A stretch of DNA of 64,000 nucleotides from Flavobacterium supellecticarium (lineage in GTDB: Bacteria > Bacteroidota > Bacteroidia > Flavobacteriales > Flavobacteriaceae): NCBI RefSeq assembly GCF_004801375.1, contig NZ_SSNZ01000002.1:682001-746000 (forward strand), in the 5' to 3' direction. Below, in pieces: positions 41,186 through 50,179 of this stretch (position 1 is the first letter of the stretch; each line of letters begins with the position of its first letter). Made by a program: the position numbers and the translations under genes. The notes beneath the pieces were generated by a model. The model searched no databases. It was not told where the DNA came from and worked only from the letters and a program-made list of their open reading frames with translations.

Positions 41186-42076
41186 ATGAAATTATATTAT
41201 TATCTGACGTTAATGCGACCGGCCAATATCATGACGGCTTTATCCGACATTTTGGGTGGTGTAGCGATTTCCGGTTTCCTTATCGCAACCGATTGGGACA
41301 CAACGTCGTGGAGTAGTGTCGGATGGTTATTGCTTGCTACCATTGGTCTTTATGCCGGAGGAATCGTTTTTAACGACGTTTTCGACCTTAAAGAAGACCG
41401 TGTCAATCGTCCGGAAAGAATTTTACCCAGTGGAAAAGTCTCCGTTACGGAAGCATCGGTACTCGGAATTGTACTTTTCGTTATGGGGATTGTATCCGCT
41501 TTTATGGTGTCCAAAATCAGTGGCATTTTGGCCCTGATTATTATGGTATTGGCTTTAACCTACGATAAAATCGGGAAACACCATTCGTTTCTGGGGCCCT
41601 TAAATATGGGACTTTGTCGTGGCGGTAATTTATTACTCGGCATGAGTATCATCCCCGAAAACATATTCCGTGACGGGTATATGGTGATCATCCCGGTGTT
41701 GTTTATTGCCGCGATAACCTTAACCGGACAAAAAGAAGTAAGCGGCAACAACAAAACATCCATTTTGCTAGCCATGCTTTTGGATGCCATAGTCGTAATT
41801 CTATTTATCGGGATTAGTCAATACGGCAACCTTAATTTAAAAATTGCCGCACCGTTTCTGGTACTTTGGTATGGTGTTAACTTTTTAGCCAAGTACAAAG
41901 CCTATAAAAACAACCAACCCGATTGGATCAAAAAAGCCGTAAAAACAGGCGTGTTGTCGCTAATACTACTCAATGCCTGTTATATCGCCGGATTTGCAAA
42001 CTGGAATTATGCCCTTCCGGTTTTAATCTTATTGCCATTATCCGTTTTACTGGCTCGAAAATTTGCAGTAACCTGA
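41186..42076 (+). CDS. eboC: EboC, UbiA-like prenyltransferase family membrane protein
   Basis: 296 residues with about eight transmembrane helices. The first UbiA motif, normally NDxxDxxxDxxNRPxRP, reads NDVFDLKEDRVNRPERILPS then GKV (~67). The second region reads DKIGKHHSFLGPLNMGLCRG (~130), where true prenyltransferases have a second Asp-rich loop with DxxxD; here only the first Asp remains. This fits EboC, the UbiA-like member of ebo clusters, which may handle a lipid or isoprenoid carrier at the inner membrane. It is 23 nt before eboD. Confidence 0.87.
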   Translation: MKLYYYLTLMRPANIMTALSDILGGVAISGFLIATDWDTTSWSSVGWLLLATIGLYAGGIVFNDVFDLKEDRVNRPERILPSGKVSVTEASVLGIVLFVMGIVSAFMVSKISGILALIIMVLALTYDKIGKHHSFLGPLNMGLCRGGNLLLGMSIIPENIFRDGYMVIIPVLFIAAITLTGQKEVSGNNKTSILLAMLLDAIVVILFIGISQYGNLNLKIAAPFLVLWYGVNFLAKYKAYKNNQPDWIKKAVKTGVLSLILLNACYIAGFANWNYALPVLILLPLSVLLARKFAVT

Positions 42077-42099
42077 TTTATAATTTAATACGATAAATT

Positions 42100-43260
42100 A
42101 TGTATAAAGCCCAAAATATCCGTCAGCATTTTCAGGTAGACTATCATTACGATGTTGTTTTTACCCGTAATGTCTTTAAAACCGACAATAAAGAACTTAT
42201 AAACATCATTAAAACCGAAAATTCCAAAATAGTGGTGGTGATCGAACGAGATATCGCGGTTTATCATCCCAACATCATTAACGATATATCCGATTATTTT
42301 GAATTACATACAGTTGACAGCAGTATCTTGATTGTAAGAGGCGGCGAAAACATTAAAAATGATGATCATACTATTGAAGAAATATTACAACTCATTCACA
42401 ACAACCGCATCGACAGACATTCCTATTTAATCGCCATTGGAGGAGGCGCCGTACTCGATGCCGCAGGATATGCCGCCGCTATTGCTCACCGCGGGATTCG
42501 TTTGATTCGCGTTCCGACAACGGTATTGTCGCAAAACGATTCGGGAGTAGGCGTAAAAACCAGTATTAATTACTTTGGAAAAAAGAACTTTCTGGGAACC
42601 TTTTCGCCACCATATGCCGTTATCAACGATTCCTGTTTTTTGGAAACGCTCGACGATAGAAACTGGCGTTCGGGAATTTCAGAGGCGATAAAAGTAGCGT
42701 TGATCAAAGATGCTGCTTTTTTTAACTGGATCGCCCAAAATACCGAAGCACTAAACGAACGGAATATGGCGGTTATGGAACAATTGATTTTCCGTTGTGC
42801 CCAATTGCATATCGAACATATAGGAACCGCAGGTGATCCGTTTGAAAAAGGCTCGTCACGACCATTGGATTTCGGACACTGGGCTGCGCATAAACTCGAA
42901 TATTTGTCCGGATACGAAGTGCTTCACGGTGAAGCCGTTGCTATTGGAATAGCACTGGATTCGGTATATTCATACAAAACCGGACGATTGGATGAAGAAG
43001 CGTTACAGCGCATTCTGACCTGTTTAACCGATTTAGGCTTTGAAATTTTTCACATTTTATTATCGGATAAAACCCAATCGGAAGTCAATCCGCTATTGTA
43101 TAAAGGACTTGAAGAATTCAGAGAACATCTGGGAGGAGAACTCACTGTCATGTTGTTAAAAGGTATCGGAACTGGTGAGGAAGTACACCATATCGAAAAA
43201 ACGATCCTTTCGCAGGCAGTTCAATATCTGATAAAATCGAATGTTCTAATTCAGGAATAA
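42100..43260 (+). CDS. eboD: EboD, 3-dehydroquinate synthase-like protein
   Basis: 386 residues. The fold of AroB is clear: NAD-binding AIGGGAVLDAAGYAAAIAHR (~112), then TTVLSQNDSGVGVKTSINYF and SGISEAIKVALIKD with the metal Glu, and the metal His residues in DFGHWAAHKLEYLSGY and VLHGEAVAIG. The sequence departs from AroB at DSSVGGKTG (here DSGVGVKTS) and NLGHT (here DFGHW), as in other EboD proteins. It sits within the ebo operon and is not beside shikimate genes, so a shikimate role is unlikely. The stop is followed 1 nt later by eboE. Confidence 0.88.
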   Translation: MYKAQNIRQHFQVDYHYDVVFTRNVFKTDNKELINIIKTENSKIVVVIERDIAVYHPNIINDISDYFELHTVDSSILIVRGGENIKNDDHTIEEILQLIHNNRIDRHSYLIAIGGGAVLDAAGYAAAIAHRGIRLIRVPTTVLSQNDSGVGVKTSINYFGKKNFLGTFSPPYAVINDSCFLETLDDRNWRSGISEAIKVALIKDAAFFNWIAQNTEALNERNMAVMEQLIFRCAQLHIEHIGTAGDPFEKGSSRPLDFGHWAAHKLEYLSGYEVLHGEAVAIGIALDSVYSYKTGRLDEEALQRILTCLTDLGFEIFHILLSDKTQSEVNPLLYKGLEEFREHLGGELTVMLLKGIGTGEEVHHIEKTILSQAVQYLIKSNVLIQE

Positions 43261-43261
43261 A

Positions 43262-44557
43262 ATGAAAATCAGGAACAACGCCCATTTAAGTTATTGTACG
43301 AACATTCATTCCGGGGAAACCTGGGAGGAAGTGTTTACAAATTTAAAACGCTACACACTCGATGTAAAGTCGAAAATGGCCGAAGGGAAACCTTTTGGAA
43401 TCGGATTGCGATTATCCAATGAAAGCGCGTTGGCATTACAACAGGAAGAAAATCTGACCGTATTCCAGCACTGGCTAACGGAAAACGATGTTTACGTATT
43501 TACAATTAACGGTTTTCCGTATGGCAATTTCCACAAAGAGGAAGTAAAAGATCGTGTGCATTCGCCCGACTGGTTAAGTCAGGAACGGGTGGATTATACG
43601 CGTTTATTGTTTGATCTGTTGGCACAATTAGTACCCAAAGAAATTGACGGAGGCATATCCACTTCGCCACTTTCGTATAAATATTGGTTTGCCAATGAAG
43701 CGGAAAGGGAAGACGCTAAAAGGAAAAGTTGTCTTCAGATGATCGATATCGTAATACATCTGATCGGTTTAAAACAAACAACCGGAAAGAAAATGCACCT
43801 CGATATCGAACCGGAACCGGATGGATTACTTGAAAATACCGATGATTTTATTGATTTTTTCCAGAACTACCTCTTAAAAGAAGGCGCGAACGAACTGATC
43901 AAAAAAATAAAATGTAGTGGAGCAGAAGCGCGCAATTATATCCGCGAACACATCCAATTGTGTTATGACGTTTGTCATTTTGCGGTTGCTTTCGAAAAAC
44001 CGGAAGAAGTAATCCGCATCATGGAACTCAACAGGATAAAAATCGGAAAGATACAAATCAGTGCTGCTTTAAAATGCACTATAGTATCCGAATCAGACAA
44101 GGAAGCGCTTTCCGGACGCTTACAACAATTTGATGAACCGATTTATTTGCATCAGGCGGTAATTAGAACGAAATCCGGCGCTTTACTAAAGTTTCCCGAT
44201 CTAAAGCAAGGTATCACAAACATGATGGAATGCGATTCTGAAGAACTTCGAACCCATTTTCATGTGCCGATATTCCTGTCGGATTATCAAGGCTTACTGT
44301 CAACGCAGGAGGACATTATCAAGGCGTTGCAACTTTGGTCGAAAAAACCATATTCGACCCATCTGGAAGTCGAAACCTATACCTGGGACGTATTGCCATC
44401 GCAACTGCAAATGCATTTGACCGATGCGATACACCGGGAATTATCATGGGTGCAAATGCAGCTGGAAAAAGAACATTCAACCGTAACAAAAGCAGTAAAA
44501 AATGCAGCAAACAGCAGTCATAAACATAGTAGGGCTTACGTCCGGTTTACTCGATAA
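43262..44557 (+). CDS. eboE: EboE, xylose isomerase-like TIM-barrel metabolite traffic protein
   Basis: 431 residues. Motifs of the EboE family are NAHLSYCTNIHSGETWEEVF (~6), a central VFTINGFPYGNFHKEEVKDR (~80) and HLDIEPEPDGLLENT (~180), followed by CYDVCHFAVAFEKPEEV (~237) and HLEVETYTWDVLP near the C-terminus. These preserve Glu/His/Asp metal ligands of the sugar isomerase TIM barrel. No substrate is known. It overlaps eboF by 56 nt, an unusually long overlap. Confidence 0.9.
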   Translation: MKIRNNAHLSYCTNIHSGETWEEVFTNLKRYTLDVKSKMAEGKPFGIGLRLSNESALALQQEENLTVFQHWLTENDVYVFTINGFPYGNFHKEEVKDRVHSPDWLSQERVDYTRLLFDLLAQLVPKEIDGGISTSPLSYKYWFANEAEREDAKRKSCLQMIDIVIHLIGLKQTTGKKMHLDIEPEPDGLLENTDDFIDFFQNYLLKEGANELIKKIKCSGAEARNYIREHIQLCYDVCHFAVAFEKPEEVIRIMELNRIKIGKIQISAALKCTIVSESDKEALSGRLQQFDEPIYLHQAVIRTKSGALLKFPDLKQGITNMMECDSEELRTHFHVPIFLSDYQGLLSTQEDIIKALQLWSKKPYSTHLEVETYTWDVLPSQLQMHLTDAIHRELSWVQMQLEKEHSTVTKAVKNAANSSHKHSRAYVRFTR

Positions 44558-45926
44558 CGAAACACTTTTCCTAAGCCGATGGATAAAGAAAAAAGCGGCT
44601 AAAAGTCTTATAGAACCCGTTTTTCCGGCGTTAACCTGTTCGGCACAAGCGACCTATTTAACCGGGAAATGGCCTTCGGAGCATGGGATAGTAGGGAACG
44701 GATGGTATTTTCGGGACGAAGCCGAAGTCAAATTATGGCGGCAATCCAATAAATTGGTTCAGGCACCCAAAATCTGGGACATGGCCAAAGCGATCAATCC
44801 TGAATTTACCTGTGCCAATATGTTTTGGTGGTACAATATGTATTCCGATGCTGATTTTTCGGTGACACCACGGCCGCAATATTGGGCAGACGGACAGAAA
44901 AAACCGGATTGCTACAGTCAGCCGGCTGGCCTTCGCGATCGGTTACAACAAACCTTGGGCACTTTTCCGCTTTTTGATTTCTGGGGACCGAAAACATCCG
45001 TAAAGTCCAGTAAATGGATCGCCGATGCTTCCAAATTGGTACACGAATGGCATGATCCGACATTAATGTTGATTTATCTTCCGCATTTGGATTATTGTTG
45101 TCAGAAATTCAAACAAGGAACGCCAGAAATCACCAAAGACCTAAAAGAAATTGATGCCATTTGTGAAGACTTGATCCTGTTTTTTGAAGCAAAAGGAGTG
45201 AACCCGATTATTGTATCGGAATATGGGATTACCAATGTCAGTAACCCGATTGCGATCAATAGGACACTACGCGATAATGGACATATTGCAATCCGGGAAG
45301 AAAGAGGACTCGAACTGTTGGACGCCGGACAATCATCGGCATTCGCTTTGGCCGATCATCAGATTGCCCATGTTTATGTCAAAGATTCATCGCAGATTGC
45401 CGCAGTAAAAGCCCTGTTAGAAACCATTCCGGGAATAGAACGGGTATTGGATGAAAAAGGTAAAAAAGAATACCATATCAACCATGAAAGAGCCGGAGAG
45501 TTGGTTTGTATCGCCGATAAAAACAGTTGGTTTACCTATTATTACTGGGAAGACGATCGTCGCGCGCCGGATTTTGCCCGAACGGTCGACATTCATAAAA
45601 AACCGGGTTACGATCCGGCGGAAATGTTTTTTGATCGGAAAAAGAAAATGCTCTTTCCGCGAATAGTGATAAAATTACTTCGCAAAAAACTTGGATTCCG
45701 AACCGTAATGGACTTGATTTCTCTGGATTCCGGATTGGTAAAAGGTTCGCATGGACGAATTGACACAGATGATGTGGATAAACCGGTTTTTATCAGTACA
45801 TCCGCCATTAAGGAAAAGATAAGCGCTATAGACGTTTGTCCGCTTGTACTGAATGCGATCTTTGGAGAAGATGCCCGGAAAATACAACAAACCGACCGGA
45901 TTACAGAAAAAGAACTAACCGATTAA
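44502..45926 (+). CDS. eboF: EboF, nucleotide pyrophosphatase/phosphodiesterase-like protein
   Basis: 474 residues of the alkaline phosphatase superfamily. The nucleophile Thr is in FPALTCSAQATYLTGKWPSE (~47) with HGIVGNGWYFRD after it. Then WRQSNKLVQAPKIWDMAK, a cluster FWWYNMYSDADFSVTPRPQY, LIYLPHLDYCCQ, a metal Asp/His region in ALADHQIAHVYV and YYYWEDDRRAPDFARTVDIH. These are hallmark segments of the EboF branch. No signal peptide. Its start lies within eboE. The VOC gene begins 11 nt after the stop. Confidence 0.88.
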   Translation: MQQTAVINIVGLTSGLLDNETLFLSRWIKKKAAKSLIEPVFPALTCSAQATYLTGKWPSEHGIVGNGWYFRDEAEVKLWRQSNKLVQAPKIWDMAKAINPEFTCANMFWWYNMYSDADFSVTPRPQYWADGQKKPDCYSQPAGLRDRLQQTLGTFPLFDFWGPKTSVKSSKWIADASKLVHEWHDPTLMLIYLPHLDYCCQKFKQGTPEITKDLKEIDAICEDLILFFEAKGVNPIIVSEYGITNVSNPIAINRTLRDNGHIAIREERGLELLDAGQSSAFALADHQIAHVYVKDSSQIAAVKALLETIPGIERVLDEKGKKEYHINHERAGELVCIADKNSWFTYYYWEDDRRAPDFARTVDIHKKPGYDPAEMFFDRKKKMLFPRIVIKLLRKKLGFRTVMDLISLDSGLVKGSHGRIDTDDVDKPVFISTSAIKEKISAIDVCPLVLNAIFGEDARKIQQTDRITEKELTD

Positions 45927-45937
45927 AAACGAATACC

Positions 45938-46360
45938 ATGATTTTTAAAGCAATAAAGCAACAACAACAAATGGTGATCAAACTATCTGTGAGCAATATG
46001 CCGGTTTCCGAAAAATTCTATACCGAAAAGTTAGGATTTAAAGTACAGTCGGATTACACGATCAACAATGGCGGGACGTTTGAAAAGGACTCCTATGTAC
46101 AACTGTTACACGATGCTATGGACACCATAGCTATCGGCTTGTTTAAAGATATTGACAAACCGTTAGAGCCCGAAGAAACGGGAACCGCGCCCACTTTTAT
46201 GGTGAGTGATATTATAAAAACAAGAGAACATTTAATCGCGGAAGGTATAGAAGTAAGCGAAATTGTTGAAAATACATCTGACAAAGGATATATTGATCAT
46301 TTCGCATTTTTTTCCGATCCGGATAATAATACGCTGGCCATCCGTCAGAATATGAATTAA
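45938..46360 (+). CDS. VOC family (glyoxalase/bleomycin resistance-like) protein
   Basis: 140 residues from ATG 45938. Two beta-alpha-beta-beta-beta modules: VIKLSVSNMPVSEKFYTEKL then GFKVQSDY (~13-40) and FMVSDIIKTREHLIAEGIEV then DHFAFFSDPDNNTLAIRQN (~85-138). The PDNN-LAIRQ end is typical of VOC metal sites. It is 11 nt after eboF, so it may belong to the same transcript and act on the same metabolite, or be an unrelated passenger. A hairpin follows. Confidence 0.85.
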   Translation: MIFKAIKQQQQMVIKLSVSNMPVSEKFYTEKLGFKVQSDYTINNGGTFEKDSYVQLLHDAMDTIAIGLFKDIDKPLEPEETGTAPTFMVSDIIKTREHLIAEGIEVSEIVENTSDKGYIDHFAFFSDPDNNTLAIRQNMN

Positions 46361-46385
46361 TAGAATGGATTAAAAACGATTGATT

Positions 46386-46415
46386 GGGCCTCCTTTTGGG
46401 GGCTTTATCTTTTTA
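46386..46415 (+). terminator. Terminator after the VOC gene (end of ebo operon)
   Basis: GGCCTCC-type stem with GGGGGCT around TTTT (contains G-T pairs), followed by TTTATCTTTTT. Confidence 0.7.
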
Positions 46416-46494
46416 GAGCCATGCGATTTTATTTTAAGTAATATTTAACACCAATTTTAAGAGTAATATTATTTTTATTTAGTCTAAATAGTGG

Positions 46495-46502
46495 TAATTT
46501 TG
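46495..46502 (+). promoter_or_regulatory. Predicted -7 box of the outer-membrane receptor gene
   Basis: TAATTTTG, exact TAnnTTTG match, 20 nt before the GTG start; a T-rich -33 lies about 17 nt upstream. Confidence 0.6.
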
Positions 46503-46522
46503 GCCGCAATAAAGACAAAACC

Positions 46523-48955
46523 GTGAGACAATTTTACCTACTAATGCTGGTCGTATGGAGCCAGTGTGTCGTATACGCCCAGGAAACTGCAACAACCCTA
46601 ACCGGAAAGATCGTTAGCGGAGCCGTACCGATGGAATTTGTAAACATCGTGTTACTCGATTGGGAAACCAAAAAAATAGTAACCGGAGCCGTAACCGATG
46701 CGGACGGAGCTTTTTCATTTGCGATCGCACCGGGAACCTATGCGGTTAAAGCCAGCTTTTTAGGATACCAAAACTACGAATCGGATGCTATAAAAGTGGG
46801 TAGTGATACCATGCAGACTATACCTTTGATCAATCTAAAACAGGACGGCAAGTTGCTCAACGAAGTCGTGGTGGAAGCCACAACCAAAAAACCGTTAATC
46901 CAGTTGCAATCCGATAAAATCGTGATGAATGTTGAAAACAGTGTACTATCGGAAGGGAACACCGCATTGGAATTATTAGAAAAAGCACCCGGCGTTATGG
47001 TCGACAATGATGGAAATATAAGCCTGAGAGGAAAACAGGGTGTTACAATTATGATCAACGATAAAAAGACCTACTTGTCACAACAACAACTCACCAACCT
47101 GCTAAAAGGAACATCCTCCTCGTCGATCAGCGCGGTAGAAGTCATCACCAACCCTTCGGCTAAATACGATGCCGCAGGAAATGCCGGAGTGATCAATATT
47201 AAACTTAAAAAAAATGCCCGCAACGGATTCAACGGATCGGTTAATGCCAACTATGGACGCGGTTGTAAAAACCGTTTCGGAAGCGGATTGAATCTGAATT
47301 ATAAAACCGGGAAATACAATTTTTATGGAAGTTATGATCAATACTATCGTGGCGAAAGTGAAACCTTTACGTTCGACCGGAATTTTTATACCGATGCCAC
47401 GCGACAAACCCTTGACAAATTTTCGAACCAATATAGCGTGACGGACGAACCGTTAAAAACCAACAATTTTAAAGCCGGACTGGAATACGATCTTTCCGAA
47501 AACACATTTGTGGGCTTTAAAGTGAGCGGCGATATCGGTAGTTATACCAACAACAGCATGTCGGAAAACAAAGTCCGTTCGGCCGATACGAGTCTTTTAT
47601 CGGACGCTTTGACCAATAATCACAACCATTCCAAATGGAATAGTATGAGCTATAATGGAAGTTTTTTACACAAATTTGACAGTGCCAAACAGGAAATCAG
47701 CGCCGATGTCGATTATACCCATTCCCGTTTTCGGGACAATGCACTATTGGCGACACAATTTAATCCGACACCGGTGCAACAAGCCTACGAATCGACCCGC
47801 CGCGGAATGACGCCGTCCAGCACCTCGATTTTTGTAGCAAAAGCCGATTATGTATATCGGGTCAAAGAAAAACTTTCGTTTGAAGCCGGTTGGAAAAGCA
47901 GCTTTGTAAAATCGGATAACGATGTACGTTACGATACGATTTCCGGTGGTAACTGGACGATTGATCAAGGAACGACCAACCATTTTATTTATAAAGAACA
48001 GATCCATGCCGGTTATATCAACTACAAACAAAACTTTGGATTTATCGATGTTCAGGCCGGATTACGCGCCGAACATACCATCGCAGAAGGCAATCAGGTT
48101 ACGATGCAATCTACGGTAAAAAGAAACTACACGCAGTTGTTCCCAAGTTTGTTTCTAAAAAAGAACCTCGGCGAGGCGCATACCGTGCAACTATCATATA
48201 GCAGACGAATCGACCGACCGGATTATTACGATCTGAACCCGTTCCGTTTTTTTAGAGACCCGTTTATTTTTTATGAAGGAAATCCGTATTTACAACCGGA
48301 ACTAACGCATTCGATAGAATGGGGCTATTCGTTTCGAAGTAAACATATGATCAACTTTTTTTACAGTACAACCAGTGATGTTATTGTCGATGCGATCACG
48401 CAGATTGACAATACCAATACCACGATATTGCGTTCTGAGAACTTGAGTACACGGAAAAATTACGGGCTAAGTCTTACGTCTTCTATAAAACTAACCCGTT
48501 GGTGGGATTCGAGCAATTTTCTAAATCTATACCGAAATGAATTTAGCGGTGAACAAAACGAAACCGATGTTGCGACCGGAATTTGGAGTTATACGATTAA
48601 TTCGCAAAACAGTTTAAAACTTACAAAAGGATTGTCTTCGGAATTTAGTTTCCAGTACAACTCCCGATCGATATACAGCACGTTCGAACGTAAGGACTTC
48701 TTTGTCGTTTCGGCCGGGATTCAGAAAAAACTGTTTTCGGATAAAGCAACGGTAAAACTGGCGGTCAATGATATTTTTAAAAGTCGACGCTTTTATCGAA
48801 ACATGCAGTTTAACAACATCAACATGAAAGAAAACATCAACCTCGACAGTCGTATTTTGAACGTTTCTTTTACCTATAATTTTGGTGATCAAAGCCAGTC
48901 GGCCCGGAAAATAAACATCGAGGACGACGAAACCAAAAAACGAATGAAAAATTAA
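46523..48955 (+). CDS. TonB-dependent receptor-like outer-membrane beta-barrel protein
   Basis: 810 residues starting at GTG, the only codon that gives the full signal peptide (MRQFYLLMLVVWSQCVVYAQ). Domain order: carboxypeptidase-D regulatory-like domain (~25-110), TonB plug-like domain (~120-235, with LLEKAPGVMVDNDGNISLRG and the NPSAKYDAAGNAGVINIKLK signature), and a beta-barrel (~245-800) ending in a C-terminal strand before a Lys/Asp tail. It matches the OMP_b-brl_3 receptor family. No clear TonB box. It is the next gene after the ebo operon but has its own promoter; uptake or export of the ebo-linked product is only a possibility. Confidence 0.88.
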   Translation: MRQFYLLMLVVWSQCVVYAQETATTLTGKIVSGAVPMEFVNIVLLDWETKKIVTGAVTDADGAFSFAIAPGTYAVKASFLGYQNYESDAIKVGSDTMQTIPLINLKQDGKLLNEVVVEATTKKPLIQLQSDKIVMNVENSVLSEGNTALELLEKAPGVMVDNDGNISLRGKQGVTIMINDKKTYLSQQQLTNLLKGTSSSSISAVEVITNPSAKYDAAGNAGVINIKLKKNARNGFNGSVNANYGRGCKNRFGSGLNLNYKTGKYNFYGSYDQYYRGESETFTFDRNFYTDATRQTLDKFSNQYSVTDEPLKTNNFKAGLEYDLSENTFVGFKVSGDIGSYTNNSMSENKVRSADTSLLSDALTNNHNHSKWNSMSYNGSFLHKFDSAKQEISADVDYTHSRFRDNALLATQFNPTPVQQAYESTRRGMTPSSTSIFVAKADYVYRVKEKLSFEAGWKSSFVKSDNDVRYDTISGGNWTIDQGTTNHFIYKEQIHAGYINYKQNFGFIDVQAGLRAEHTIAEGNQVTMQSTVKRNYTQLFPSLFLKKNLGEAHTVQLSYSRRIDRPDYYDLNPFRFFRDPFIFYEGNPYLQPELTHSIEWGYSFRSKHMINFFYSTTSDVIVDAITQIDNTNTTILRSENLSTRKNYGLSLTSSIKLTRWWDSSNFLNLYRNEFSGEQNETDVATGIWSYTINSQNSLKLTKGLSSEFSFQYNSRSIYSTFERKDFFVVSAGIQKKLFSDKATVKLAVNDIFKSRRFYRNMQFNNINMKENINLDSRILNVSFTYNFGDQSQSARKINIEDDETKKRMKN

Positions 48956-48974
48956 AAAAGAGACTACCTTCGGG

Positions 48975-49014
48975 AAAGCCGCTGTTTCGAATGAAATGGC
49001 GGTTTTCTTTTTTA
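48975..49014 (+). terminator. Terminator after the receptor gene
   Basis: Stem CCGC-nn-TTTC with GAAA-nn-GCGG around GAAT, extended by A-T pairs, then TTTTCTTTTTT. Confidence 0.75.
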
Positions 49015-49086
49015 GAAAAACAGGTTGTATTGTTTTATAATTTGCTACATTGTAGTGGATTAACCGATTAAAAAAAAACGAAAATT

Positions 49087-49314
49087 ATGCGTTTCTTCAC
49101 TCTTAAAACCACCTGGACCAATGCGGAATTTATTCCGTTAAAACTATGTATTGCCTCGGCCTACGTTATAATTGGAACCTGTTTTCATTCTTTTTTTGAA
49201 AAGTATTACATGCTCTTATTTATCCTGTTTGGTATTACTGTAATTTGGTGCGTAAGGTTATGGTTACGAAAAATGAAACAGGAAAACCCATCGGGCGGAA
49301 AAAATGAATTATAG
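49087..49314 (+). CDS. Small two-helix membrane protein
   Basis: 75 residues, unrecognised. Two hydrophobic helices, LKLCIASAYVIIGTCFHSFF (~19-38) and YMLLFILFGITVIWCVRLWL (~42-61), then a basic, soluble tail. This is the pattern of many small flavobacterial membrane proteins without assigned function. It converges with the HdeD-like gene and overlaps its 3' end by 6 nt. Confidence 0.6.
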   Translation: MRFFTLKTTWTNAEFIPLKLCIASAYVIIGTCFHSFFEKYYMLLFILFGITVIWCVRLWLRKMKQENPSGGKNEL

Positions 49315-49842
49315 AATAGGCTGTATATTTTGCGGATAAAGCATGATATATAGAATTTTAGAAATTCCGATAGTAATAAAACTAAGTGAAGTCCAGGTAA
49401 TTATGGTAATCGCTGCAAAAAGTGGATTCAGAATCAGGAAAAGAGAGAACAGAAAACCGAAAGCACCGAACAACATATACCAGCCCCAATTGTGTCGTTT
49501 TAGCGAAAGGAGCTCGAAACCTAAAGCGAATATGGTTGACGAACGAAATAAAAGCATAAAACCGATAAAATAGGGAAGTACGATTTCGGAGAGTTCCGGA
49601 TTGGCCAACAGGCATATTCCTAATACCAGATCGAGTATACCGGCAGAAACGCCCCATCCATAGCCATATACTTTTTCTTTTTGGGTGATATAATAACCCA
49701 GTTCCAAAAGACCATTTACAAGGAAAGTAATACTAAATAAGGTGGCCAGTACGGCATATGAAGTTAACGGTGTGCAAAACACTTTTATTCCAACTCCGAT
49801 AAAAAGTAAACCGAGTACCAGAAAAATAAGCTTGTTATTCAT
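49309..49842 (-). CDS. HdeD/DUF308 family membrane protein (copy 2)
   Basis: 177 residues with six hydrophobic helices in the same three-hairpin plan as the protein at 33792 (here FLVLGLLFIGVGIKVFCTPL, SAGILDLVLGICLLANPELS, YFIGFMLLFRSS). The segments PFYVGFMLLFRS in copy 1 and PYFIGFMLLFRS here are nearly the same, so the two are paralogues. Function unknown beyond acid-stress association of HdeD. Confidence 0.88.
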   Translation of the reverse strand: MNNKLIFLVLGLLFIGVGIKVFCTPLTSYAVLATLFSITFLVNGLLELGYYITQKEKVYGYGWGVSAGILDLVLGICLLANPELSEIVLPYFIGFMLLFRSSTIFALGFELLSLKRHNWGWYMLFGAFGFLFSLFLILNPLFAAITIITWTSLSFITIGISKILYIMLYPQNIQPIL

Positions 49843-50179
49843 AATTTTCTAAGCAATTAAATTAAATCGTATTCTAAAAACGATCGGAATCGCCTTCGTT
49901 TTTTGTAAGTCCGAAATCACAATAAATATACTATTTTAATCTTAAAACCAGTATAGTATTGATATAAAAAATAAGATTAGGTTGAAGTAAAACAAGAGCA
50001 GTTGGCATTCTATTGCTCTTTGTGTTGGTAATTCAATTTATAATCTGAAGAAAAAACAATCCGTGATCGATCTAAATCTTCCAAAAAAACAAAACTGTGT
50101 CCTATAAAAATAAAGAAATTGTATCTGTGTACAGTAGTGTCTTTTTGCGAAATTTGTGGGTACAAAATAATTTACACAA
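49843..50179. other. Intergenic region between divergent HdeD-like and GNAT genes
   Basis: 337 nt, AT-rich. It contains an inverted repeat, ATACTAT at 49928-49934 with ATAGTAT at 49953-49959, separated by 18 nt. GAAATTTG near 50150 is a one-mismatch -7 box for the GNAT gene. No ORF with coding character. Confidence 0.5.

Noticed and set aside
42100-43260. Annotation as shikimate-pathway aroB
   Set aside because: Key AroB segments differ and the gene is embedded in an ebo operon; eboD is the better call.
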